From CADEED01 sp043747835 (GTDB lineage Bacteria; Pseudomonadota; Gammaproteobacteria; Steroidobacterales; Steroidobacteraceae), in contig JAYTOK010000133.1 of assembly GCA_043747835.1 (NCBI GenBank), positions 1-64,000 of the forward strand: a stretch of 64,000 bases of DNA, written 5' to 3'. The first letter of the stretch is position 1. Each line of letters starts with the position of its first letter. Below, piece by piece: positions 53,331 through 61,317 of this stretch. Both the position numbers and the translations under genes were made by a program. The notes under the pieces are model-generated. The model worked only from the letters and a program-made list of their open reading frames with translations. It made no database searches and was not told the origin of the DNA.

Positions 53331-54308
53331 TTGCGTTCGGTATTCCTCGATTTCGGAACCGTCAGTCACGACGATCTCGACACGGCGAGTCTGGAAAGAG
53401 TGTTGCCCGGCATCGCGCTGCATTCCACCTCCACGGACGCGGAAGTCGACGAGCGCATCGCGGGTTGTGAATTCATCCTGACGAACAAGCTTGCGATCAC
53501 GCGCGCTCGCATGCGAGCGGTGCCAGGACTGCGATTCGTCGGGCTCACGGCCACGGGCACCAACAACGTCGATCTCGACGCGGCGAAAGAGCTCGGCATC
53601 GCGGTCTGCAACATTCGCGACTACTGCACCGATTCCGTGGCGCAGCACGTGCTCGGCGTGATCCTCATGCTCACGCACCGCTTCCGCGAGTATTCGCAGG
53701 CGGCGGTCGACGGCACCTGGGCGCGGTGTCCGCAGTTTTCGGTGCCCGGCGCGCCGATACGCGAGCTGCGCGGTAAGGTGCTTGGCATCGTGGGTTACGG
53801 CACGCTTGGCCGCGCCGTCGCGAAGGTTTGCAGGGACGCCCTCGGCATGCGCGTGCTGGTCGCGGAGCGACCCGGCTCCAAGGGCGACGATCAAACTACC
53901 TTGAGTTCACCCGTGCGCGTGACGCTGGACGAGATCCTGCGCAATGCGGACGTGCTGTCGCTGCACTGCCCGCTCAACGATGCGACGCGCGGGTTGATCG
54001 GGCGGCGCGAACTGTCATTGATGAAGCCCGAGGCCATCGTCGTGAACACGGCGCGCGGCGCGTTGATCGACCTCGAAGCGCTGGTGGAAGCACTCAAGGG
54101 CGGCGATCTCGGAGGAGCTGCGATCGACGTGCTGCCGCAGGAACCGCCGGTGGACGGCAGTCCGATCCTGGATGCGTCGATTCCGAACCTGATCGTGACG
54201 CCGCACATCGCATGGGCGGCATACGAAGCGCGCCAGCGCGCCGTGGACGAGCTCGCACTCAACGTCGGGGATTTCCTGCTCGGCGGGCGTCGCGGAAGGG
54301 TCGTGTAG
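53331..54308 (+). CDS. D-isomer-specific 2-hydroxyacid dehydrogenase
   Basis: 325 residues from TTG 53331, 4 bases after the pump stop. The NAD domain motif is LGIVGYGTLGRAVAKV. The catalytic residues are visible: Arg in VNTARGALIDLE, the Glu nearby in PQEPPVDGSP, and His in VTPHIAWAAYEAR. NIRDYCTDSVAQHVLGVIL is typical of the glycerate/hydroxypyruvate reductase subgroup. It reduces a 2-oxoacid or oxidises a D-2-hydroxyacid. Being at the end of an RND operon is unusual and suggests a link to the exported compound. Confidence 0.88.
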   Translation: MRSVFLDFGTVSHDDLDTASLERVLPGIALHSTSTDAEVDERIAGCEFILTNKLAITRARMRAVPGLRFVGLTATGTNNVDLDAAKELGIAVCNIRDYCTDSVAQHVLGVILMLTHRFREYSQAAVDGTWARCPQFSVPGAPIRELRGKVLGIVGYGTLGRAVAKVCRDALGMRVLVAERPGSKGDDQTTLSSPVRVTLDEILRNADVLSLHCPLNDATRGLIGRRELSLMKPEAIVVNTARGALIDLEALVEALKGGDLGGAAIDVLPQEPPVDGSPILDASIPNLIVTPHIAWAAYEARQRAVDELALNVGDFLLGGRRGRVV

Positions 54309-54310
54309 GG

Positions 54311-57300
54311 TCAGAACCCCGCAATCGACACGTCGAACGCCGCCCACAGCGCCGGATCGTTCCAGCTCTTTCGCGCGGTGCGCATCGCGCGTGACAGGGC
54401 CGCCACGGACGACGCGTTGCGGCCAATCACGTCGTTGTACAGATCATCCATGAGACGGGCCCCGGCGGCATCCTCGACCGGCCAAAGGGAAGCGATGACC
54501 GAATGCGCACCCGAGGCGTGCGCCGCGTAGCGCAGGCTCAACAATCCTTCGCCGGCTTCCGCGCGACCCAGCGCGGTTTCGCATCCGCTCAACACCACGA
54601 GTCCAGCGCTGAGGCGTTGATCAGCAAGATCGCCCGCAAACACCTCGCCGACACGCGGCTTGCCCTGCGCGTCGAGGGTACTAAGCACCAGCGCCGAAAG
54701 TTGCGGCGCCTCCGTGTCGCTGACCGCATGCGTCGCGAAATGCACGATGTCGTAAATGGCGAGATCGCGTCCGAGCAGAGAGTCGCGGCTCGCGTCGAAA
54801 CCGGAGAGCACGTGGACGACGTCCCGATCGAGAAGCTTCGTGATCGTCGCGGCCTCGCGCGCGGTTGCGGGCAGCCGCGCCCACGATCGGGAGCCGCGCA
54901 GCGTCATGGCCGCGACTGGCAGCGCAGCGGCGGGTTCGCTGTCGCGCGTGAAGCGCGCGTCGTCGCGCGTGTAGACCGGATCGACGACCACGAGCGCGGC
55001 CGAGCTCTTGCGCAGCGCGCGTCGCCCGGAGGCGGGCGCGATCGCAAGGAACGCAGGCGCCACCGCCACGTCGTGCGAGTCGATGAGGAAGCGTGGCCTC
55101 ACTCGATCACCGTGCGCCAGCGCGGCGAACGGCACCGCGTGCAACGAACCGTCGGGAATGAAATATACGGTGCGCGCACGCTCGAATTCCGCCGGCAGCG
55201 GCGTGATGATCAGCTCGTGAAGCTCCATGGCGCGCGCGATGCGTTCGTCTACCGACCCCGCGAGCCAGGAACGCATAGCGTCGTGCATGCGCCGCGCCGC
55301 CGCGTCGATGCGACTCGCGGCGCCCAGATCGACAAGCTGCACCCGCCCGCGAGTGAGCAGCCACGCGAACGCCTCGTCTTTACCGATCCAGTATTCGACG
55401 ACCGCCGTGTCCTTTGGAATCGCATCGATGCGCGCGCGCAAGGTGGGCCGAAGGTCTTCGGCGCGTCGTCCGGCCGAGGCGGGCAGCCCGCCCGACAGGT
55501 CGATCTCGCGACGAAGGCGCGAGGCTTCCGAGCGCAGGATGCTGAGTCGCGCATCGTCCGCAGAAACCGTCTTGGACAACATCTCCAGCTGCTGGCGTGC
55601 GCCCGCCATCTGCTCGAACAGCTCCCGGCGCCGCTCGTTCGTCCTGGACTGGGCGGCGGCGGCCGTGGACCTGAGCCGAAAGTCTTCGAGCGCCCTGCCG
55701 CGCGACGCTTCCGCGATCGCAAGCGCAGCGATCGGATCCGCCGGCGCGGAACCGGCGCACGAATCCGTGCGCGCGAGCAGTTCGATCGTGAATCCAAACG
55801 CGGGCCGCACCGGCCGCCACAGCGAGGCGCGCAGCATCGGGTTGCTGCTGAAAGTACGCACCTCTTCGGCGCGTTGCAGGGCGCTTTCCGCGATGGCGAG
55901 CGCCTGGTCGCGCGCGCCCGCGGCGCACACTGCACGCGCCTGTACCAGGAGTGCCGCGAATTCCGACGACACGAGTTCGTGCGTTCGGTAGTAGTCCGCG
56001 GCAAGGCGCGCATCTCGCGCGGCGCTGACGGCATCGCCCTCGGCGAGCGCAATGCGGGCGCTCGCGAGTGTGGCCCCGATGCGGATCGCCGGATCCGGGA
56101 GGTCACGCGCCGCGAGCAGCGGCGCGGTCAGCGATTTCGCGATCGCGAGATCTCCGACCTCGATCCGGTCGTCGATCAGCTCGAGCGTGATGCGCGCCTT
56201 TTCCGGCGGAATTTGCGTGGTGCGCAACGCCGCTTCGCGACGAGCAATGGCCTCGCGCCCGCGGCCCGTATCGCCAAGCACATTCGCCAGGGTGCGCAAC
56301 GTGATGGCGCGATCACGTGGCCACTCCTGCTCGGGCCGCAGCTCGAGCGAGCGTTCGAGGTAACTCAGCGCTTCGCCGAAGTTGCCGATCGCATGATAGG
56401 CATTGCCGAGCCCGTAGAGCGACTTGGCCTGATCCACGCGGTTTTGCATGCGGAGGCTGCGTGTGTAGGCATCCGAATAGTGCCGCAGCGCACTGTCGTA
56501 CTTGCCCAGCTTCAACTCGAGGAACGCGGCGTTCCTGAGATTGGATGAGTAGACAGCGGGGTCCTTGATGTTGTCGCCCTCCGCCAGAATCTCGAGGTGG
56601 CGCTTCAGCGCCTCCTGGTGCCGACCAAATTGGGATTCAAAGTAAGCCAGGTTGCTACGCATCGCGGACGCGCGATCCGGCTCGTGCAGCTGGTCGAAAG
56701 TGTCGAGCGCGCGCTGATATCCGGCGATGGCGTCGGCGTAGCGAAAGAGATGGCCACTGGTGGATCCCACTCCGTCGAGCGCCTGCGCATGATCGAAGTG
56801 CTCGCCGCGGCGCAGATGACCGGCGGCTATCTCGCGGAATGTGTTCCCCGCCGTCTCGAAGTTCCGTCTCGCGTCGGCCGCGTCCGCCTTTCGCATGGCG
56901 CCGTAGGTCATCGACCACGCCCAATGGAAACGCGCAAGGTCGCGGCCGTATTCATGGCCCAGCTCCTTGAAACGCGCTTCGGCGACGAACGCCGCCTCGA
57001 GAGATTCCTGGTAGCGTTCCATCGCGTTCATCAACGCAGACGCGTGCACGAGGCGCGTCTGCGCTTCGTCGAATCCGCCGGCTCCGAGAATGCGTGCGGC
57101 GCGCGCATAGGCGGCGATCGCGGATTCGTAAGCTTGCCTGGAGGCTCCGGGCACCGCGTCGATCTCGGCTCTGGAGATCATGGCGCCGCGCGAGTACGCA
57201 GTGTCGCCGCTGGCCATCGCGCGCCAGAAATCCACGCAGCGCGGGTCGTCCTGGGATGCGAGGCGGGATATCCGCACGTCCACCCTGCCGTGCGCCCGTT

Positions 57301-57661
57301 CCAAACCCATGACCGTGACATCCACTTTACGCGCGGGAGACTTTGCGACGATCAGGCGATGTGGCGGCCATCGGTGCAGCGCGTTTTCGGCCGTCGCGAC
57401 CTCGGCGCCCGCCGCGCGCACTTCGAGCCGCGAGTTGATGTTCGTTTCGAATGCTTCGATCAGGATTTCCGTATCGGCGGGAATGTCCACGCTGCGCGTC
57501 ACGCGCGCACTGCCGGGCAGATCGATCTCGAGCCGGCGCAACAGGCGGTCCGCGGGTAGGGAGCAGCCGGCGGGTATGGCGGCCGCGGTGACCGTTGCGG
57601 GCGCAATGGCGCACAGCACGAGCGCGGCCTGCGCAATTATCGCCAAGTAGATGGACCTCAT
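54311..57661 (-). CDS. Exported TPR-repeat protein with C-terminal CHAT (caspase-like) peptidase domain
   Basis: 1116 residues from ATG 57661. A signal peptide (SIYLAIIAQAALVLCAIAPATVTAA) points to export. Residues ~200-560 hold many TPR repeats (DAIAGYQRALDTFDQLHEPDRA; DQAKSLYGLGNAYHAIGNFGEALSYLERSLEL given in pieces). The C-terminal ~330 residues are a CHAT domain with the catalytic His in IVHFATHAV and the Cys in VVLSGCETALG, plus RTVYFIPDGSLHAVPFAAL and SVIASLWPVED. Such proteins are probably proteases activated by partner binding; targets are unknown. The gene is transcribed toward the hydroxyacid dehydrogenase, 2 bases from its convergent stop. Confidence 0.85.
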   Translation of the reverse strand: MRSIYLAIIAQAALVLCAIAPATVTAAAIPAGCSLPADRLLRRLEIDLPGSARVTRSVDIPADTEILIEAFETNINSRLEVRAAGAEVATAENALHRWPPHRLIVAKSPARKVDVTVMGLERAHGRVDVRISRLASQDDPRCVDFWRAMASGDTAYSRGAMISRAEIDAVPGASRQAYESAIAAYARAARILGAGGFDEAQTRLVHASALMNAMERYQESLEAAFVAEARFKELGHEYGRDLARFHWAWSMTYGAMRKADAADARRNFETAGNTFREIAAGHLRRGEHFDHAQALDGVGSTSGHLFRYADAIAGYQRALDTFDQLHEPDRASAMRSNLAYFESQFGRHQEALKRHLEILAEGDNIKDPAVYSSNLRNAAFLELKLGKYDSALRHYSDAYTRSLRMQNRVDQAKSLYGLGNAYHAIGNFGEALSYLERSLELRPEQEWPRDRAITLRTLANVLGDTGRGREAIARREAALRTTQIPPEKARITLELIDDRIEVGDLAIAKSLTAPLLAARDLPDPAIRIGATLASARIALAEGDAVSAARDARLAADYYRTHELVSSEFAALLVQARAVCAAGARDQALAIAESALQRAEEVRTFSSNPMLRASLWRPVRPAFGFTIELLARTDSCAGSAPADPIAALAIAEASRGRALEDFRLRSTAAAAQSRTNERRRELFEQMAGARQQLEMLSKTVSADDARLSILRSEASRLRREIDLSGGLPASAGRRAEDLRPTLRARIDAIPKDTAVVEYWIGKDEAFAWLLTRGRVQLVDLGAASRIDAAARRMHDAMRSWLAGSVDERIARAMELHELIITPLPAEFERARTVYFIPDGSLHAVPFAALAHGDRVRPRFLIDSHDVAVAPAFLAIAPASGRRALRKSSAALVVVDPVYTRDDARFTRDSEPAAALPVAAMTLRGSRSWARLPATAREAATITKLLDRDVVHVLSGFDASRDSLLGRDLAIYDIVHFATHAVSDTEAPQLSALVLSTLDAQGKPRVGEVFAGDLADQRLSAGLVVLSGCETALGRAEAGEGLLSLRYAAHASGAHSVIASLWPVEDAAGARLMDDLYNDVIGRNASSVAALSRAMRTARKSWNDPALWAAFDVSIAGF

Positions 57662-57724
57662 GCGGCGAGGCTGCCCGAGAGCTTCACGACTCGTCAACGA
57701 GATGTTGCCGTGCTCGGGCCGCTT

Positions 57725-58168
57725 CTAGTCGTCGATCACGTCCCGCGCCCAGCGCAGCACCTTCCACAAGCGGTCGTTGACGAGCTGCTCTGCGGTCTCC
57801 CAGTCGAACCAACGCCATTCGTGATGTTCGGGTTTGCCGATCTCTGGGTTGACGGGTAGCGAGACCGCCTCGGTGCGCGTGCGCGCGATGAAGTAGCGCG
57901 CGCGCTTCTTGTCGCGTCCGTAGGGCTCGGTTTCGGTGAATGACTCGCCCCAGGCGAACTCGAGATCGTCGAGAGTCGCCTCTTCGCGAGCCTCCCGCTT
58001 CGCGGCGACCAACGGCTCCTCGCCGGCTTCGACGAGACCTTTTGGACAATCCCAGTAGTTGTAGACGCGAAGCAGAAGCACGCGCCACCCTTCCGGCGTC
58101 CTGCGCACGACGACAACACCTGCCGAAAGCGGCGGGCCTGAGGAGGGGTTATCGGGGTTCGCGGACAT
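57725..58168 (-). CDS. Nudix hydrolase (diadenosine/NTP-type)
   Basis: 147 residues from ATG 58168. The Nudix box GLVEAGEEPLVAAKREAREEA fits GX5EX7REUXEEXGU except the last Gly is Thr (EEATL). SAGVVVVRRTPEGWRVLLLRVYNYWDCPKG and HHEWRWFDWETAEQLVN resemble the AP4A hydrolase/MutT-like (DIPP) group. It probably cleaves a nucleoside diphosphate-X bond. It lies 63 bases upstream of the TPR-CHAT gene in the same direction, which may be read together with it. Confidence 0.85.
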   Translation of the reverse strand: MSANPDNPSSGPPLSAGVVVVRRTPEGWRVLLLRVYNYWDCPKGLVEAGEEPLVAAKREAREEATLDDLEFAWGESFTETEPYGRDKKRARYFIARTRTEAVSLPVNPEIGKPEHHEWRWFDWETAEQLVNDRLWKVLRWARDVIDD

Positions 58169-58240
58169 CTCCCGGCCATCAAGCCGGAACCGGAGAGGAT
58201 TGTCGAACCACGACAACCCCTCCCCGGCACCATTGCATCA

Positions 58241-58834
58241 TCAGGCCGCGAGATCCGCCGAAGCCGCCGCCACCGGTGCGCTCTCCTCGAACTCGAGCGT
58301 CACCGCGACGGCGTGAACCGTCGCCGCGACGCGCACCGCGCTCTGGATCGCCTCTCGCGAGACGTCGTGCGAACGCAGCTTCTTCTCGTGCGAGGTCACG
58401 CACAGGCCGCAACCATTCACCGCGGACACGGCCAGCGAGATCAGCTCGAAGTCGAGCTTGTCGATGCCGTGATTCGCGATCACGTTCATGCGCAGACGCG
58501 CGGGCATGGTCTGGTACTCACCGTCTTCCACGAGATGCAGAAAGCGGTAGTAGATGTTGTTCATGCCCATGATCGCAGCGGCGGCCTTTGCACCCTCGAC
58601 TTCGACGTCGGCCAGGTGCGTCCTGGCTTGCGCCTCGATCACCCGCGCGAAGCCGGTGTTGCGGGCCGCGATCGCCGAGGCGAGCGCGATCGACCACACC
58701 TGCTTCTCGTTGAGCCCCGGCGCGCCGGTCGTCGTCAACACGGTGCCGAGGTTCAGCTTGAGATCGCGCGCGTAGTCGGGAAGCGCGTCACGAATGCCTT
58801 CGATCGTCGTGAGGGTCAAAGTCGGGGTACTCAT
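58241..58834 (-). CDS. ahpD: Alkyl hydroperoxide reductase AhpD-like (carboxymuconolactone decarboxylase fold)
   Basis: 197 residues. The redox CxxC is Cys142-GLC145 in VNGCGLCVTSHEKKLRSHD with the proton-relay His149, as in AhpD. Two CMD repeats frame it (LKLNLGTVLTT; AAIMGMNNIYYRF). AhpD reduces the AhpC peroxiredoxin, replacing AhpF in bacteria such as mycobacteria and many soil proteobacteria. The gene is 22 bases after ahpC and therefore in the same OxyR-linked operon. Confidence 0.93.
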   Translation of the reverse strand: MSTPTLTLTTIEGIRDALPDYARDLKLNLGTVLTTTGAPGLNEKQVWSIALASAIAARNTGFARVIEAQARTHLADVEVEGAKAAAAIMGMNNIYYRFLHLVEDGEYQTMPARLRMNVIANHGIDKLDFELISLAVSAVNGCGLCVTSHEKKLRSHDVSREAIQSAVRVAATVHAVAVTLEFEESAPVAAASADLAA

Positions 58835-58856
58835 TTCAGTCTCCAGTCAATTGAGC

Positions 58857-59396
58857 TCAGGCAGCCTTCAAGGTGTCTTCGCCCTTCTTCCAGTTGCACG
58901 GGCACAGCTCGTCCGTCTGTAGCGCATCGAGCACGCGCAGCACTTCTTCCGGGTTACGGCCGACCGACAGGTCGGTGACGTAGACGAAGCGGATCACGCC
59001 TTCCGGATCCACGACATACGTGGCGCGCTGCGCGACGCCGGCGTCCTTGTCGAGGATGCCGAGCTCGGTGGTCAGCTCGCGCTTGATGTCGGAGAGCATC
59101 GGGAACGGCAGGTTCTTGAGCTCGTCCTTCGTGCTGCGCCAGGCGTGGTGCACGAACTCGCTGTCGGTCGAAACGCCGAGCAGCTGCGCATCGCGCGCCT
59201 TGAACTCCTTGTCGAGCTTGCCGAACGCGGCAATTTCGGTCGGGCACACGAACGTGAAGTCCTTCGGCCAGAAGAAGACGACGCGCCATTTGCCCTGGTT
59301 GGTGTTCGCATCGAACGGCTGGAAGGCCTTGGACTGATCGTTCGAAACGACGCCGGTGAGCGAATACTGCGGAAATTTCTGACCAATACCTAACAT
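58857..59396 (-). CDS. ahpC: Alkyl hydroperoxide reductase AhpC (2-Cys peroxiredoxin)
   Basis: 179 residues from ATG 59396. The peroxidatic Cys51 lies in FFWPKDFTFVCPTEI; the C-terminal DELCPCNW supplies the resolving Cys165/Cys167, as in AhpE/AhpC of the AhpD-linked type. VSTDSEFVHHAWR and RATYVVDPEGVIRF are family signatures. It reduces hydrogen and organic peroxides. It diverges from oxyR, with the OxyR-type site in the shared 149-base region, and is followed by ahpD. Confidence 0.95.
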   Translation of the reverse strand: MLGIGQKFPQYSLTGVVSNDQSKAFQPFDANTNQGKWRVVFFWPKDFTFVCPTEIAAFGKLDKEFKARDAQLLGVSTDSEFVHHAWRSTKDELKNLPFPMLSDIKRELTTELGILDKDAGVAQRATYVVDPEGVIRFVYVTDLSVGRNPEEVLRVLDALQTDELCPCNWKKGEDTLKAA

Positions 59397-59510
59397 TGAA
59401 TACTCCTGATGAAACTCTGCGGGAAAAACTGGCTGGCTGCGGCTCCTCGAGGAGTCGCCGGCTGGCTCGGGGATGAACGGCATTCTCTAGGTAAATCCCC
59501 AGTACCGCCA

Positions 59511-59547
59511 ATCGATTGATTGGATAAACTCCATAGACTCCATCTAT
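59511..59547. promoter_or_regulatory. OxyR-type operator overlapping the oxyR start codon
   Basis: ATAG-N7-CTAT occurs at 59533-59547, matching half of the OxyR consensus (ATAG-N7-CTAT-N7-ATAG-N7-CTAT) exactly. The preceding half (ATCG at 59511, GGAT at 59522) matches 3/4 and 2/4 in exact 11-base register. Its last CTAT runs into the ATG at 59546. The site probably activates ahpC to the left and represses oxyR. A CCAATC-GATT-GATTGG repeat (59508-59523) overlaps its left part. Confidence 0.7.
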
Positions 59548-60442
59548 GGCCGACCTCAAGCTCAAGGATCTGCGTTACCTCGTCGCCGTGGCCGACACGA
59601 AGCACTTCGGCCGCGCGGCGGAGCGCAGCTTCGTGAGCCAGCCGACGTTGTCGGCGCAGCTCAAGAAGCTCGAGGAATACCTCGGGGTCCAGCTCATCGA
59701 ACGCGCGCCCAAGCGAGTCTCGCTGACGGTCGCCGGCGAGGAGATCGTCGAACGGGCACGCCGCATCCTCGATGCGGGTGACGAGATCGTCGAGCTCGCG
59801 AAGGGACACCGCGACCCGCTCGCCGGGCGCCTCAAGCTCGCGTTTCTGCCCACGATCGGCCCCTATCTACTGCCGAACGTCGCCGCGAAACTGCGCAAGG
59901 GGTTGCCACGCCTCGAACTGATGCTCTACGAATATCAGACCGATCCGATGCTCGAGAAACTACATTCGGGAGAGATCGATGTCGGAATCCTGGCATTGCC
60001 GATGCAACTCGACGGACTCGAGTCCTACGATCTCTATAAAGAGCCGTTCATGGTGGCTCTGCCGGCCAATCACCGGTTGAGTTCCCGCTCCACGATCAAA
60101 CCGGAAGATCTGCACAACGAGACGCTGCTGCTGCTCGAGGACGGGCACTGCCTGCGCGACCAGGCGCTCGACATCTGTTCGAGCACCCACATCCACGAGA
60201 AGCAGGACTTTCGCGCAACCAGCCTCGAAACGCTGCGCCAGATGGTGGCCGCCGGCGTCGGAATCACGCTGTTGCCCGAGCTCGCGAGCCGCGGCGCGTA
60301 CGGCAATGCGCGCGGCGTCTCGATCAAGCCCTTCGCGCGCCCCGTGCCCACGCGGACGATCGGCGCGGTGTGGCGCAAGTCGAGCGCGCGGCGCGAATGC
60401 ATTCTCGCGCTCGCGAAAGTGATCGAGACGCACGCGCTGTGA
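59546..60442 (+). CDS. oxyR: Hydrogen peroxide-inducible transcriptional activator OxyR
   Basis: 298 residues. The N-terminal LysR helix-turn-helix is LRYLVAVADTKHFGRAAERSFVSQPTLSAQLKKLEEYLG. The redox Cys pair is Cys202 and Cys211 in EDGHCLRDQALDIC, nine apart as in E. coli Cys199/Cys208. FLPTIGPYLLP and the C-terminal regulatory domain are typical. It activates peroxide defence genes such as ahpC, which is divergent. Its stop overlaps the start of the hydrolase gene as GTGA. Confidence 0.95.
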   Translation: MADLKLKDLRYLVAVADTKHFGRAAERSFVSQPTLSAQLKKLEEYLGVQLIERAPKRVSLTVAGEEIVERARRILDAGDEIVELAKGHRDPLAGRLKLAFLPTIGPYLLPNVAAKLRKGLPRLELMLYEYQTDPMLEKLHSGEIDVGILALPMQLDGLESYDLYKEPFMVALPANHRLSSRSTIKPEDLHNETLLLLEDGHCLRDQALDICSSTHIHEKQDFRATSLETLRQMVAAGVGITLLPELASRGAYGNARGVSIKPFARPVPTRTIGAVWRKSSARRECILALAKVIETHAL

Positions 60443-61317
60443 AGGTCGCCGAACCGCAGGAGTTCACTCTGCGCTGCACGGACGGTCGCGAACTCGCCGC
60501 GCACTGGTTTCCGGCACAGGTTCGCCGCGGCGCCATCGTCATCAGCGCGGGCACCGGCTTTCCCCAGACTTTCTACTTCAAGCTCGCGAACTACTGCGCC
60601 GGGCGCGGCTACGACGCGCTGGTCTACGACTATCGCGGCATCGGCTGGTCGGCTCCTGCGGATCTCGCCAGCGAAACCGCGAAAATGAGCGACTGGGGCC
60701 TGTTCGACATCCGCACGGCGGTCGACGCGGCCGCGGGGCGCGCGGGCGACCTCCCCGTCTTCACGCTCGGGCACAGCGTCGGCGGACAATTCCTCGGGCT
60801 GCTGAAGAATCACGCGCTCGCGCGCGCGCACGTCCAGGTCGCGACCTCGGTGGGCTACTGGCCCTGGGAACACGCACCCTTTCGCTACCTCGCGTGGTGG
60901 TTCTGGCGCGTGCATGGCCCGCTCATGCTCGCGCTCAAGGGCTACATCCCCAGCGGCGGTGGTTGGGCGGGGTTACCGCTGCCGCGTGGCGTCTACGAAG
61001 AGTGGCGGCGCTGGTGCCTGCGTCCCGATCACTTCGGCCCGGATCTCGCGACCTATCTATCCGACAACGTGTTCGCGGACATTCGCGCGCCGCTGCTGAG
61101 CGTCGGCTTCACCGACGATCCGATCGCGACTCGCAAAGCCGTCGGCGAGTTGAACAAGTTCTTCCCCAATGCGCGCCGCGAATCGCTCTGGTATTCGCCC
61201 GCCGACGCGGGCGGCATGCGCATCGGGCATGAAGGCTTCTTCGCTTCGCGCAATCGGGAATTCCTCTGGAAGCCGGTGCTCGACTGGATAGACGCCCAGA
61301 CCGGAGTGACGCCATGA
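60439..61317 (+). CDS. Alpha/beta-fold hydrolase
   Basis: 292 residues from GTG 60439, overlapping oxyR by GTGA. The nucleophile elbow is LGHSVGGQ (Ser), with the oxyanion region SAGTGFPQTFY and the DYRGIGWS strand. The acid is probably in SVGFTDDPIA and the His in RIGHEGFFAS, as in DUF1749/serine aminopeptidase S33-like members. The substrate is unknown. Its stop overlaps the following lipase-CHAT gene by ATGA, so the three genes oxyR, hydrolase and fusion are coupled. Confidence 0.83.
   Translation: MKVAEPQEFTLRCTDGRELAAHWFPAQVRRGAIVISAGTGFPQTFYFKLANYCAGRGYDALVYDYRGIGWSAPADLASETAKMSDWGLFDIRTAVDAAAGRAGDLPVFTLGHSVGGQFLGLLKNHALARAHVQVATSVGYWPWEHAPFRYLAWWFWRVHGPLMLALKGYIPSGGGWAGLPLPRGVYEEWRRWCLRPDHFGPDLATYLSDNVFADIRAPLLSVGFTDDPIATRKAVGELNKFFPNARRESLWYSPADAGGMRIGHEGFFASRNREFLWKPVLDWIDAQTGVTP

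Noticed and set aside
54503..56548. 681-residue plus-strand frame antisense to the TPR-CHAT gene
   Set aside because: Arg-rich antisense shadow; the minus strand encodes a clear CHAT protein.
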